This document shows positions 1-13,075 of a DNA stretch of 64,000 nucleotides, one piece after another (position 1 is the stretch's first letter; each line of letters starts with the position of its first letter). The stretch is from Stratiolaelaps scimitus (lineage: Eukaryota > Arthropoda > Arachnida > Mesostigmata > Laelapidae), in contig JABWDB010000008.1 in assembly GCA_019614645.1 (NCBI GenBank), forward strand, positions 4,092,001-4,156,000, read 5' to 3'. Made by a program: the position numbers and the translations under genes. Below the pieces are notes generated by a model. That model saw only the letters and a list, made by a program, of their open reading frames with translations. It did no database searches and had not been told where the DNA came from.

Positions 1-1010
1 GCCAGTATCCTGCGTTTGGAGACGGCAAAAAATTCGACGTTTAAATATCGATTACATTACAGTATACATATATTACTCGCCAGAGATAACAACCTTGGTA
101 GTTAGGCGATCCGTTAGTGAGGCCTGCGCATTAGTTATACACGATCTCGTTTGTGTACTATCGCGTTTCGTTTGATTACGTATCCGGAGACGATTTGGTC
201 CCGCGGCTTTGAGTCTATCAGCCCCAACTGAGACATTCATTAATGTATATACACATTGGGTATGGCAACCCCCAGAAATGCGCTTTCCACTACTGTACGT
301 ACAGCTGTTGCTCTGTCATTCATCATCTGAAGGAATAACATGCTGCATTGTCCGGGATGAAACAGCGGATGGTTAAACGTGGTTAAATTTGTCAACGATG
401 CCAACAACGGTGACAAATATTCGCTTCCTCATTTATTGCAACCTGTGCGTTCCTATCGTTCGGTCCCGACGTTGACACCGAGAGTGGGAGAGAGCGCGGA
501 AATCTGCTCACCTGACAGCAGCCGAACACCATGAAATCGTTCTCGTTAAATGCTTTTGCTGAAGAAATAGCAGGGGAAGTGGAGCGCTTCTTGCTCCCTT
601 AGCCTACGGTCTGTGCGTTTACGAGTCATACATCGGCCCCTTCGAATGGTGAAGATTTCTTTATGTGCTTCGCTCCGTCGAGGAGTTCGCTGCTGTCGTT
701 TTTATTTAAATATATTCTTATTCGCCTTGATCCAATATCGACAACGATTGGAATAACTTGATCGCTTTGAATGGCATCGAATCGCGACCATCCGTGTGGG
801 ACGCGTCGCTGTCAACTGCTGGCGGCTCCGCATAGGTAGCTGTTTCTGAGAATCTCACAGACGCTGTCTAAGACGAGTTGAAGTGGGTCTTTGGCAGTGG
901 TGCGCGACAGTGCGTCCTGCGCAGCTAAGGACTGACCTATAGGAATCCTGCGATAGAGTCAGAACTGATGATGTTTGGTCAACACGAAGAGGGCAACACG
1001 ATCAACGTTT

Positions 1011-1030
1011 TATATATATATATATATATA
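1011..1030. repeat. (TA)10 microsatellite
   Basis: Ten uninterrupted TA units, one of more than twenty TA tracts in the window. Confidence 0.95.
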
Positions 1031-3625
1031 CGTTCGTTCGATTCATTGCACTCGAACAACATACTAATGTCTATTGGAAATGATACACAGGCAATACAAC
1101 CCCCTATAACTTTTGTGGACCCCTAGTTGCCAAAAAAAAGATCTTCAAAAAGAGGCGCCTTCAGCAGGTCGAAGAAGAGAATCGTCTCCGATGTAGCCCA
1201 GTTTGTTAACACATCTGATGAGCATTCAGTTTTAAAAAAAAAGCATTTATGTCCTTAATAATCGTATTTGCAATTGACTTCAACTTAGTGTTGACTACGA
1301 AAGGCGATCAATACGCACTCGATTCTTGCGCTACACAATAAATCAAGGCTGGCTTCGGCTTTATGAGCTCTGCATTATCTCTGTTCCGCATTCTGAGCCA
1401 TCATTTACGGTTAAACAAATCCAGAGCTTGTTTGCAGTCATTATCTAGTGTTAGAGCGACATTTCTTGGCAGTGGAGATTCCGTTCTGTATTCTGGATGA
1501 GAGAAGCGTTTACGTTGTCAATTACCCCAAAGATATGATGGAATCGAGCCAAGTACCTATTAATACGGTCACGATCTTCACGCGGAGTAACTAATCCATG
1601 AAGACAACGCCTCTTACCACAATTCCTATTGAAGAGTATACCACCACATCACTAGCGGGATAGCTGCTCTGTGTGAGGACTGACCGACAAAGCCAAGAAA
1701 CCTGCCCGTAAATAACAACGTTTCGTTTGCCTATGAAAATGTCTAACTTGACTTGAGTTGTTTCTTCCACGTACCCGAAGGCAGTTAGGCAAAGACCTTG
1801 GGTAAATCGAACCATATATGCATCCACTCATATATGACATAATTAATGAACGCAATTAATGTCATTCTTCTCCTACTAAATAGTTCAAGTCGTGTGTTTA
1901 CCTGGCAGCACTTCGTAACTAGACGTTACGAGCTAGACAGTCGTTCGCCGGCTGGTACTGCCGCAAACATTTCAGCGTTTTCCACGACACGCGGCCCAAT
2001 GGACAACGATTACGAGCGATCGCCAAATCGAATCAACCAATTATAGCGAATTATGTACAAGACAACGAATTTCTGTAGATAAACAGAGTTCCAATTGCTG
2101 CTCGTTTACAGATCAGATAATCAGGCAAGCAACGATAGGGTGGTGCTATAACGACGCCCAACTACCACCGTCGTTATTTTTATGTCGCCTCAATGATTAT
2201 GTTATCGTGTCTATCCAACATCTGCAGACGTCTATTGACATCATTTATTACCTCACGAAGCGAGTAGGCAACACTTGTATCCATTGAATGAGTATTAAAG
2301 ATAAATGACAACAATGTCATAGGTCCGCCCGCCGAAGAAATACCCCAAAGAACACCTCAAAGGAAGGTAGACCCTCATTCACATCCTTATCGGGTCCCCA
2401 TTGTGTATCCGCTTGTTCAATGGGGATACTTTTACACTAGATAAGCTTGTATCGGCCACCGGAGTACCTTTGAGATTGATTAGTGCTCCCAATAATAGCG
2501 ACATTGTCGCTGATGCAACCACCACGAACCGAGGGTTTAAAGACCTCCGTTAAAAACGTACCCTGCTCATTTCTAGTAGTAGTTTATCTATTCTTTGGCA
2601 AGTTATCACGGTCGACCGGCCCTAGCCACGTCCGATGCTATTGTTCGACCAAGAAGACATTAGAAAACAGCATATTCTTCTCTCTCGTTCGAACGGCCGA
2701 GAATCGACCACTTGGCAGAGTGGCGCGTAGAGCTGACACGACTAGCTGCCTCCTTCTGTTGCTGCTTTATGATTCCATGCTATACTTGTGAATAATGTTT
2801 TGTTCTCATCACAATTACACAGTAAAATGTTCATGTATGACACTGGGCGGCTCTACATATTGTCGGCTAGGTCGTTTGCTCGAATAGACGAATAGCCCTT
2901 CGTTGATCCGATCACCACCACAGTTGTATCCATAGAATATTCTGTTTGACCCCCCGCCGCCGCCGCTCATCCTGTTGGTACAGATACAATGTAATTGCCC
3001 TGGTTGTTCCAATGTATCAAATGCCGTGTGGTGGTGTTGAGGCAATGATTAACGTTATCATCATCAATCGCTATTTTCGAGGTGAATTCGAAAATTGCCG
3101 ATTCGTATCATGTCGCTGCTTGTGTCGATACCTGCTTATCTATCGGATACGTGTTCGGCAAAGGTCGCCGATTTCCTACGAGTTCTGCAGGGCTGAGGGC
3201 ACTGTGATACTACAACGAGCGAGGCATCAGCTCGCGATCGTGCAATTATCACAGGCCGCGTTCATATTGTCACGTATTTATCGAATTTAACTAGGTATCA
3301 ATCAATCTATTTTTCTACTATGTTTATACACTATGTTTAGTTTGAATCTCTTGTAGCGTCCAAGTAACATCATCACTAGTATCCGCGAGTGAAAAAAAAA
3401 ATATATATATATATAAAATAGACATATGTATAAAACAGAGCGGAAAACATGTGCCCACCGAAACGACGCCAAAACCACATCAAGCTCTCCTCGACACCGT
3501 TATTCTCTTTGTCATGTTCGCTGTCGTTTCCACTCAGCCTAGCGCCAAATCGGAACGTCATCCGAATTTATGTCGTTTTCCGCTCTCAATGTGTGTACAT
3601 CTATCTCTACATATATGGCAATCCC

Positions 3626-3958
3626 TTAGAAACGATGTACCATTATCGTCTGTTTCCGATCACGACACTTGAGTAGTGAGTGACTCTGCGTCAAAAATCC
3701 ATTTTCTTTTCTCCATTTGTTTATTATACATCTCGTGAGCTCCTCCTCGCTCCGTCCACGCTTGGCTACCAACGGGAGGGGCCACCCCGCCAGAAAGGCA
3801 GCTGAATCCGAAATCGTCTGAACGTAAAAACGTGGCCGCACGTGATGGACGGCACGCGGGAAGGGCGTATACAGGGCATTGTTCCGCCGCCGGTCTATAA
3901 CAGCATCAGCCGTCGAGCGCAACAGCGGCAACGATAACGCCAGCAGCTGCAGCAGCAT
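3626..3958 (-). CDS. possible small secreted peptide ORF
   Basis: This 110-codon ORF begins at an ATG followed by a leucine-rich stretch (MLLQLLALSLPLLRSTADA) that looks like a signal peptide. A basic RRR site and a KR site follow, as in some neuropeptide precursors. The frame is open upstream to about 4,081. I recognise no mature peptide motif, see no glycine-amide pattern, and find no convincing neighbouring exon. An open frame of this length in a locally GC-rich sequence can arise by chance, so this is a candidate only. Confidence 0.15.
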   Translation of the reverse strand: MLLQLLALSLPLLRSTADAVIDRRRNNALYTPFPRAVHHVRPRFYVQTISDSAAFLAGWPLPLVAKRGRSEEELTRCIINKWRKENGFLTQSHSLLKCRDRKQTIMVHRF

Positions 3959-4215
3959 ATGTCCGTATGTAATTTGGTGACCATTGTGAAGACGAGGTCC
4001 ATTATTACTAGGGCCGCGTTGGGGTACAGACACTGCCCGCCGAGAGTAACACAGTTTCTCTACGAATTGCTGCATTGACACCAGAGATGTGAAGCGAACG
4101 AAGATTAGAACTCTTGGGAGAAACCACAGGGGCCAACCTCGCCCTGGAACGAAAACACATTGTAGTTGTGAAGATCACAGGTTGATCATGTGTGTACGCT
4201 ACATCTACAATTGAC

Positions 4216-4255
4216 TATAATAATAATAATAATAATTATTATTATTATTATTATA
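4216..4255. repeat. perfect 40-bp palindrome of AT trinucleotides
   Basis: Twenty bases of TAA-type repeat are followed immediately by their exact reverse complement, with no loop, centred between 4,235 and 4,236. Confidence 0.95.
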
Positions 4256-5175
4256 ATCACATAAATACGTTAAAGTAATAATTGTCTGATACATCGTAGG
4301 TAATTTCGAGGTGGTCTTTACCACCGTCTTTCCATGACGACAATGATAAAGCCCGTTGAAAAACATCCGCTGTGCTTCTGTGTATTATATTTTTACAAGA
4401 AAATTTAATAATTATGATAATAATAATAATAATATTAACATGTTTGTGAATGGACTCTGCCGAGACCACTGGGTCTCACCGAAACTATCAAGATACTATT
4501 GCATGCGGACACTTATCCGCTTTCGCTCCCAGCGGCAAAATGACGATCCGAGAATAATTCCGCCACATTAACGTGCTCCATTATTAACTTACTTATGAAT
4601 AACCGCTTATATTCTATACAAATGAGCGATCCGAAGGTGGGCAGTCGTTCCTTATCCCCGTAACGAATTGGTTCATCCCGCGCCATGAAAACCTTCGTTC
4701 ATCTTCTTTAGTATAAGAGGGGGGTGAGTATGATGAAGCGAAGAAAGATAAACGAGGCTGAGTGATAACCTTTGACTTGTCGAGGTTACGTTAATTAGCA
4801 GCTGATTAGCTTTTCATCTGCTCAGTCGGTCATGCCGCCACGGTCTGCGTACGCCTTAAGCCAAAGGCGAAAAGCTAACTACACCCGATGAGGGACACCT
4901 TTCTTTGCCAATGTTGGGAGAAACAGGAGAAAAAGCCTTTCCTTAAACAATCACACAAGTTGCCGCGCTGGTATCTTCATCGTCACAGAAATGGGACAAA
5001 TATTAGTGGTGCTACTGGTGCTCACGAGATAAAAACAGCAGCGGCAGCAACAACAACAACAAGAACAAGACGTCGTCTACGGAACAGCATCAGTCTGTGT
5101 GGTACACGCTGCGAACAATCACCACCAGAAGAAAAGAACAGGCAAGGCAAACTGGGACGGGCGAAGGGCGTAGTC

Positions 5176-5177
<2 letters not shown>

Positions 5178-5215
<38 letters not shown>
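5178..5215. repeat. compound (TA)n(GA)n microsatellite
   Basis: A TA tract runs directly into a GA tract. It lies just before a SINE tail fragment that starts about 10 bases downstream. Confidence 0.95.
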
Positions 5216-5225
5216 GAGCGAGAGA

Positions 5226-5272
5226 GAACTGAAGCATTGCAAAACTACAGTTCCGTTAATAAAACCTTTACC
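5226..5272 (+). repeat. SINE family 1 tail fragment
   Basis: This matches the shared tail of repeat family 1: a GAGA..CT.AAGCATTG segment, then GCAGTTCC-like bases and TTAATAAAACC. It contains AATAAA. Compare the fuller copies at 22,055 and 24,701. Confidence 0.6.
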
Positions 5273-5807
5273 CTTATTATCAACCTCCGAACTATTCCAC
5301 AAACATACTCCACTCTAGAATAGAAGATGTATTTACCCTTTGATCGCTGAGTCTTCAGAAGTGCCCCTGCCTCCTCTCACAATTCTACATGTTACTGTTA
5401 CCATATTTACTTGTAAAACATTTCATGCGCCCCTATTGTCATTCGGTCAGTCAATCATCTAGTCAGTTACTCCACTACACGTAGCTCGCGCACGAGATGG
5501 AACCTCCACACGGGAGCCTAGACGGGAGATATGCGACAACAAAGGCATTCAGTGAGCCGTGCATGTTGATGCTTGTGGCAATCGTACATCTAATAACAAT
5601 AACAGGGATTGGCGGAACAATGCACAGGGGTGGGCGGCTCGACGTAGCACGTGCTGGAGCGCCTGGTTCAAATTATGAATTGTAAATAATTTGAATATGT
5701 GAATGTATAAAACCTGTTGACAGAATATTCTATAATAATTGTGAAATCGTAATTGCATGGCCAATTTGGTGATAATACACTCTTACGTTCACTCTATTTT
5801 TTAATCG

Positions 5808-5858
5808 AGAACTTAAGCATTGTTAAAATTGCAGTTTCGGAAATAAACCGCAATTGTT
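5808..5858 (+). repeat. SINE family 1 tail fragment
   Basis: The shared tail is present in diverged form: GAGAACTTAAGCATTG, then TTGCAGTTTC and AATAAACC. The upstream tRNA-like part is not recognisable here. Confidence 0.55.
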
Positions 5859-7797
5859 ATGTTCCCTGCAGAACTGTAGAACTGAGTGTGGGGCTCAAGC
5901 CCGGCAGCGACTGCCGGCTCGAACTGAACGAGCCTCGTAGCGTAGAGGCGCTGCGGCGCCATACTGACGGATGGCGCGAATGGCTGTATTTCCATTGAGG
6001 GTTGTTGTCATTATTGCTGTCTTTTCTCCACCTACTCGATACTCCTACCTTCGCAGCTCGCCCACCTTACCACAGCGAAATCACGACGCGGTTGTTGCGT
6101 GCTCGTGTCTCGGCACACGACGCAGGCCCCTGGCTACACACGGGCGAAGCAGATCGCTTCGTGGTCACGTTTCAACGTGAGTTGCGATGCGTGATCTGTC
6201 CTGGCTCTGCGCCCGACGAGAGGTAGCTTCAGTGGCAGTTCCTGCGGTTGCTGTTCGTGCTCATGGTCGTATGGTGACGCCGTGTGGCCCGCTCTGGTGT
6301 GGTCCCGACGCAGGAGGCGGCGGCAGCGGCGGCGGACGGATGCTCGCGCGCGATTCGTTGTTGCGTGCTGATGCTGCGTTCGGGTACGACATTTCGAAAT
6401 TAAGCGATGCCACAATGACAAACACGACGATTGTTCGTTTCGTTTGTTGCTGCCGCTGCGGATGACGACGATCGAATCTCGTGCTACAGATTGCCATTTC
6501 TTCTTCAATGCTGCTCTATCTCTCCCTCTCGCAGTCTGTCCCTTGCTGATTGCCTGTGTTGTGCTTGCACCACCATAACACCTGTATTATAGTGATCGTA
6601 GCGAAATTTGTTGTTGCTATTGTTGCTGTTCGCCGACAAGGCGTCTCTTCGTTCGTCGAGATGTGAAGGAGCGGAAGCGGCGATGGCGGCCAGCCGGCTG
6701 CCTCAGTGTGGCGTGGCGTTTCGCGCCGCTCCGTGGCCCGGAAACCCTGACAAAAGGCCTGATCATGCATTCAGTGGAATGGAAATAAGGACGACAAGAA
6801 TGGCAAGATTGTTACGGTACAGATTCCGATAATTGCTATACACTCAAGTTTAGCATACGTGTTCTTTGCTGGTGTCGTCTATGGACGCGGTGCACATGCA
6901 CATACGATGTTAATGTGCCCATTGACTGTTGACGCGAGCAAACGTCAAGGTTCAGATGATCGGATAGTGATTATCTATGCAGTAGGTATAGAGAGCTGGC
7001 CGCTACTCGATTGTTTCGCTGTGTGACATGCTCAATGGCTGTCAAAGGGTCGCAGTCGCTTATATCGGATGCGTCCATCATGAGCGTAAGCGTGAGAGTT
7101 GTCAAATAGAACGATGAAGCGCACTTGAATGACTGGGGCGGATTGGGTCCCAGCGATCTGTACTTGTGCTATATTCCTTATGACGATGATTGTTACTATT
7201 GCAATTCAACAATTATCATGCGATCATATGCCGTTACTGTGCTATCATATGATTAGTATATTGCCAACACGCGTCTCTGGAAACTAGCCTAGCAATCAAA
7301 ACGTTTACAAGAAGGCATGATTCACTCTTCATAGTAAAAGTTAGTTGTCATTATTGTTATCAGAAGAATATTATCTAGATATATGTCGTATGTCATTTGT
7401 GCGTGTGGCGTTAGTAGAATAGATGGGCGATATATCAAATCAGTAGGGGACAGCATCGTCTAACCAATTTCACGAATGTGTTCCTGAGGGAGCTGTTCGA
7501 TCATTTCGAGACAGCTTTCAATTCTACTGCTGCTGCTGCTGCTACTGCCTGAGATTCCTCGCAGTGATGTGTCACTAAAAGCCGGACGTTTTTATGTTCG
7601 GAAGAAACTGCAGTATGATCATGAAGTACCCCGGATAAGTCGCAACCAAAGTTCTCCTAAAAGAACAAGGGAGGACAAGACTTCAGGAGCCGTGTGTGAA
7701 CTATAGATTCATAGTTCTACACAGCGTGAGCCTGATTAAAACAATATCTTGGCTTGAGTTGTAACACGTCACCAACAGTCACCGTAACGAAGTTCAG

Positions 7798-8039
7798 ATA
7801 CCGAGACCCGCGGCGGGGGAGATAACTTCATCGGCGTTATCGCCAACCAATGTGCGAATGCTTTCCAGCCCAACATCGAAGCAACGTTGGCCAACGAGGA
7901 CGGGTGTATATATGCCCTCGTTCGGTTGAATTTTTGCTTTTCGCACGACGCCAGTGACGGCGGTTATATCGAGGTGGAGATAGTGGATACTAATCAAGCA
8001 TTGGTCACAGCTAAATCCTGCCTGTTGATTGCACAATGA
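7798..8039 (+). CDS. possible terminal exon, product unknown
   Basis: After a TTCAG acceptor there are 80 open codons in phase 2, ending at TGA. Third codon positions are strongly C/G-rich, as in the confident exons of this window, and the translation (containing GGGDNFIGVIANQ and SDGGYIEVEIVD) has a normal globular composition. The minus strand is also open for 80 codons over the same bases, so strand is not certain; the codon bias favours plus. I could not find the preceding exon and do not recognise the sequence. Confidence 0.25.
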
Positions 8040-9844
8040 CTTGACCTATTTGTTATGCGGTGTTCATAATCACATTCGCTCATTATGAAGATTTGAAAAA
8101 TATTTCCCACTTCTGATAAGAATGACAGCTGCCTTGATCCGATGATAATGGTTAGCGTGGCTGTATAATTGGCACGGATAGTATTATAGTATTGTTATTC
8201 AGACGAAGGAATATAGCTGGATATATATATTGGAAGAACGGCATAACAAAGGTTAGATGAGGCGCCTTTCGTATATGAGTCCTATACGATTAGAGATATA
8301 CGCTTAGACACATTTCTTGCAACGTTTGTCACAATTTGATAAACTTCATGCTGATACATTCACTCCGTTCGGATTATTCATTAATTAAGTACCATAACAT
8401 CATTAAACTTTAGTGCCATCCTCTTCTTTTCGAGGTGTCCATATTGAGTTGTCCCCCGGGATCGCCTCGATAATAGCAATCGTTTCTCAGCGCTGAAATT
8501 CGTTTGTAATACTTCGGAACTTATAGTGAAAAATCATTTCCTTGCCTCGTGCAGAGAAGCTATTTTGTACCGCGTCTATGATGCTGCACCAGGGGCTCCA
8601 ACCAACTTCAGGCGTCTGCCTCGGTCATTCATATAGAAGTGCTGCCGGCTGCGGTTCAGCAGTATTCAGAAGGGCTGTCTTCAGTTGTTATTTGCTATTG
8701 ATGCGTGATGAACGTAAATTTAATGCGGGACTGCTGCAGAGGCTACCAAAAACGTATGTTTCTTTTACCGTCCTCGTCTAGTAAAAGCGTTGAATTGCCG
8801 TTTTTAGCCTCGAAGTAAATTGTATTGTGGTAATATATAAATGGACGACTTCGCTTTTCATCGTTAGCTGTTCGCCAAGGGCCCCGCCAAAGGCTTCAAG
8901 TGTCATTAAGTGAAACCATCATGGCAAAGAACGAGAAAGTCGTCTATCGTCATAGACATTCAGTGAATCCTTGTGCCGCTTATGAGGGTTGTACCTCATC
9001 TCAACACGTAACGCTAACCGGGCTGATTGTCTATCGTTTCGTTGGAGGTATAGTTGAACTGTGAGTCGATTGAACCCCCCCCCCCCCGGCACACAACGTT
9101 TTTACAAAGGACATTAAGAGATCTCTATTTGTCTACTTCACGATACGACACGTTCGACTACAGTGTGTTGTACACACACAATGATGTTTACTCCACGCGT
9201 TTGGTTGGTGCAGCAATCGTCTTTATAAGCAAAATCGCATCGGGCTATGCTGGTCGTCGAGTAACATGTGTATAGCCCGCACTAAGAGGGTTACACGAGC
9301 AACAAAATTCAACTGTATTGTCACACACGTGGTATCTGCGTGCGTCTGTGTATATGTTCTTCATTGAGAGAATACTGTTACTTGGGAGCATCGGACACTC
9401 AGTCTATTGACAACCCAGTTGTGTTTGTAGATCCTGTGCGAGACGGAATTATTAGTCATCGTTTTCGGTCTTGCTTGTAAAACCTCGGCTGTAGACACAA
9501 TTGAAATGTACATGTGAGTACTATAGCTCTGCTTGGCTTTCCGTTGAAGTTACTACGGGGATAGGTTTCATTGTCGATCAGGTGTTTTGCTGTTTGAGAA
9601 ACCTCGTGACAAGCAAACGTCTCCTATTTTGTCGAAGGCATGCCCCGTGAATGGGTATTATATTCACGGGCGAGTACTCTTGGCATTTGACTGACACAAG
9701 CCAAGTTAACTTCTCCTGTTGCCCGGAATTAGTCGACCTAAATAGTACTGTTATTTCATTGGCCGTTGTTGATGACTGACGGCCACGCCCCTATCGCGCA
9801 AGTATGATGTATGCCTCGGAAATTAATTAACCAGGAGACGGTCA

Positions 9845-9864
9845 ATATATATATATATATATAT
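9845..9864. repeat. (AT)10 microsatellite
   Basis: Uninterrupted AT units in intergenic sequence. Confidence 0.95.
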
Positions 9865-11821
9865 GTCGCAAGCAAAACAGTTAACACAGCAAATTAACGA
9901 GGTGCCACTGAAGCTGTTGATCGACAAGGCCGAGAAATCGCAACAGACCTCCTCAGTACACCATATGTGCCACCCCTACAAAGTACCTGTCTTCTCTGAA
10001 TAAAGAAATTTGCAGTTTACACAGCCTGTTTTCAGATTTAGTTTTTCCATGTAACGATGATGTTTGGAGAGCTGGCGCCGAGTTACAAGCCTTCTCCTCA
10101 TGACAGACGACAAAATGACTATACGGTTTGATATTCACGCCAAACGTCTCCACCTTAAATAGCGCCATGAGCCTTTTCCGAATAGTGGTCAATCAGTATA
10201 CTGCGAGCAGTGCACGATGCGCCTCTCGCTCAAACTCGTGCACAAACAATAGACCACTTGTTTCCCATCGCGCATTAGTTACACTGAAACGTCTGTAAGA
10301 AGGCCATACACAATATTCATGTGTCAGCATTATGAACAGCAACGACCCTGTTAACATGTTAACACCCGCGACGAAGATGTAAATTCAACGAACTCCTCAT
10401 GAACACGAGTTACGATCCGCCAGTTGGAAATCACCATCAGGAATCAAAGTCCTTTCGCTCTGCGGAGCACAACGGCGAAACGACACGGTAGCCCATTCGC
10501 GGTCCACGATTCACGCTTAGTTCGCCACTCTTCCATGAAACGAAGCTCGGTCGTGCGCGACTCTTCCTAGGGGGTTCGGTCAGGGGAGGCGACGCCTTCG
10601 TCAGCGCTAAAGGTGGCGTCAGGCGCGATCTATTCATCGCATGAAGGGCGTACAGCGTCCACAATCTTGCCACCCGTTTCTCTCATCGTCGTTATTCGAT
10701 TTTTTTCGATGGCCCGCCGCAGTCGTGGACCGACCCGGCCAAGCGTCGATTTCGCCTTGAAGAAGCCCGCCCTTCCCACCGGTTTTTTTTTTTGGACATT
10801 TTACTCCATATCTTTTTTTGTCCTATGATCGTATAGAAAATGGACATTTCCTAAATTACCTGCCACGCTGCGCGCTTAATGGCCGCCGCAACTGGCAACG
10901 GAAGAGGTTGTTGTGAAGTTGGAACGTCATCGAGTTTTCGGATGGTCAGAACGAATGGAAACACGATCTGTTGTGGACGATGCCAGGGGTTGCTAAGTAG
11001 ACCATGTCAGTTCGCACATGCGCATGTACTACAGAAGGTTGGTCGAAGTTCATCGTCGACTTTAAGCTAAGAACAGCGGAGCTGGGATACCATTGGGCTC
11101 GGGTTTATTTTTTATGTTAAGGGAAGGAAACGGACGAAGTCCGAACGATCCGGAAGGGCTCTTCATCCAGGGACACTTTATCTATAAAGAGGCGCAATGT
11201 TGCTGCAATAATCAACTGAAATCGTCGACTGGCTAGTACGATGACTAATACCGTAATGCCATGCATGTGTATTAGTCTCACCGAAAATATAGTGTTTTGG
11301 GAAAAATCGAATAGACATTCTTAAATTGCGCTTCCCGTTCCGGTCATTGCTGGGTATCGTCTCATGTCTTCGATAGGTTTCTAACCGCTCAACAACCCTC
11401 AGGGATAGCACGCAGATCAATATGCAACGTCAAAGTGCTTGTCTTTCAGCTGTCTCACATCGAATCCGACACAATTTCTTATAGAACCGTCACGTCGCTC
11501 CTGTTCGCTATCGGGATCGGTGTCAATATTCAGAGGTGTAGCAGTAACGCTCATATGTAAACGAAAGTGGATTTTTCAGTAGAAAAATGAAGTCATTTAG
11601 GGGGGGAGGCGGGGGCATCCCGCATGCTGAATCTACAATGCTGCAAAGTGGAACACTTGGGTGGTCTGGTCCCAGCTGTCTTTGTCCACCGCGATAGTGC
11701 CAAGCACACAAAAGCGCGTGAATACGGGAGACAGCGCAAGGCGCATTCAAACGGCTTCGAAATGTCATGATTCTTCGATATGTTTACGATTGTGTGTATT
11801 ATATTAATACGGGCATACGGA

Positions 11822-11842
11822 ATATATATATATATATATATA
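11822..11842. repeat. (AT)n microsatellite
   Basis: Uninterrupted AT units, 90 bases upstream of a second, longer tract. Confidence 0.95.
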
Positions 11843-11928
11843 CACTGTGATAAATAACTTATTCCTTTTCATGGATTTGTTCTATGCAATGCAGCAAATT
11901 TACAGCATTAGCGAATTACAGAATTCGC

Positions 11929-11932
<4 letters not shown>

Positions 11933-11959
<27 letters not shown>
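11933..11959. repeat. (TA)n microsatellite
   Basis: Uninterrupted TA units, a pair with the tract at 11,822. Confidence 0.95.
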
Positions 11960-13030
11960 CGCTGCTTTAGCGGCCGATGCGTACGTTTGCCTACATGGTC
12001 CACGTGCCATTGCTAAATTAACACAGAAGTCAATTATTTTCTGAGTTTGTTTAGTTAGGCCAAATCGACGATCACTGCCAAAAACGCAGCCACTTCCAAA
12101 GTGTCGATGCAGGGGCGGTTTCCTCTCTCTCTCCCTTTTCTCTATCTGTCCCCATCCATCGTCACGAGCTTGAATGTCCCTGAATGAATACCTGTTCTAA
12201 TACCAGAGCGGGGTTGTTGTCATCGGTGGGAGTGTGCATGCGTGGCCCTTCCCGTAAAACAACCGTTACAATAAGAATTACGCCGTGTTGGATCGATCCG
12301 GCCTTCCGAAGATGCGAACGCCACACCCTGACAAATGGTCAGCGGATAGACCACACATACATGTATCCACTCACACTCGACAAGAAACACAGCAACAGCA
12401 GCAGCAGCAGCAACAATAGCGGCAACAGATGAAGAAGACAAATGGTCATTTTTCCCGCTTATCGCCGCTGCCATTGTCGTTGTTGTTGTTATGTTCGTTG
12501 TCGTCCTTATTGGTGCCGGCGTTTGACACGCGGCCAGATGGTGCCGGCGGCGGTGGCGGGCTGGCGGTCCCGCGCGCGCGTCTGCAGCCTTTCTTCTATA
12601 GGTTACAGTCTATGCGTTGTGTTTCGCTTGTTCACTCGCACTCGCGGGAGGCTACCCGTGTTGTTATTTTGGTGGTCACGTACATCGCTATGTGATAATA
12701 TCGTCTGTATAATAACAACTTGCTTCTAAGCGAAGTATGTAGCTTTGAAATAGATCGTGCAGAACAAGCAGACATATGTCGTTTTCGGCGTAGTGAGAAT
12801 CTTGTAGGTATCGTTTCTGCGAGGACCGGTGGCACTTCTGTGCGAGTCGCGCACTTGATTTCGTAAATGAATACTTTATTTATCTGAAAATACCCATACT
12901 AATTTAATTACTTGGTCAGGTATTATGGGAATTACAAATTGTGGTTGGACGTCGATTTGTGAGATTCGGTCTGGCAGCTCGTTATGTGTACGTAAAGTAC
13001 GCGGAGTCTATTGATACAATATAGTCCACA

Positions 13031-13075
13031 ATACAAAGTGTGGTTTATTGACGGAACTGCAGTTTTCTACAATAT
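13031..13075 (-). repeat. SINE family 1 tail fragment, inverted
   Basis: The reverse strand reads ATTGTAGAAAACTGCAGTTCC, then GTCAATAAACC, matching the AATAAA-bearing tail of family 1. The tRNA-like half is absent or too diverged. Confidence 0.55.

Larger units (their letters stand above)
1..7797. other. no confident gene; repeats and GC-rich patches
   Basis: I find no exon chain I can defend in this stretch. It holds a TA microsatellite, a perfect 40-bp AT palindrome, a TA/GA compound microsatellite, two AATAAA-containing SINE tail fragments, and a GC- and CpG-rich patch at roughly 5,880-6,790 where short ORFs overlap on both strands without a clear winner. The GC-rich patch could be a promoter or a 5-prime untranslated exon, but nothing in the sequence decides this. 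Confidence 0.5.
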
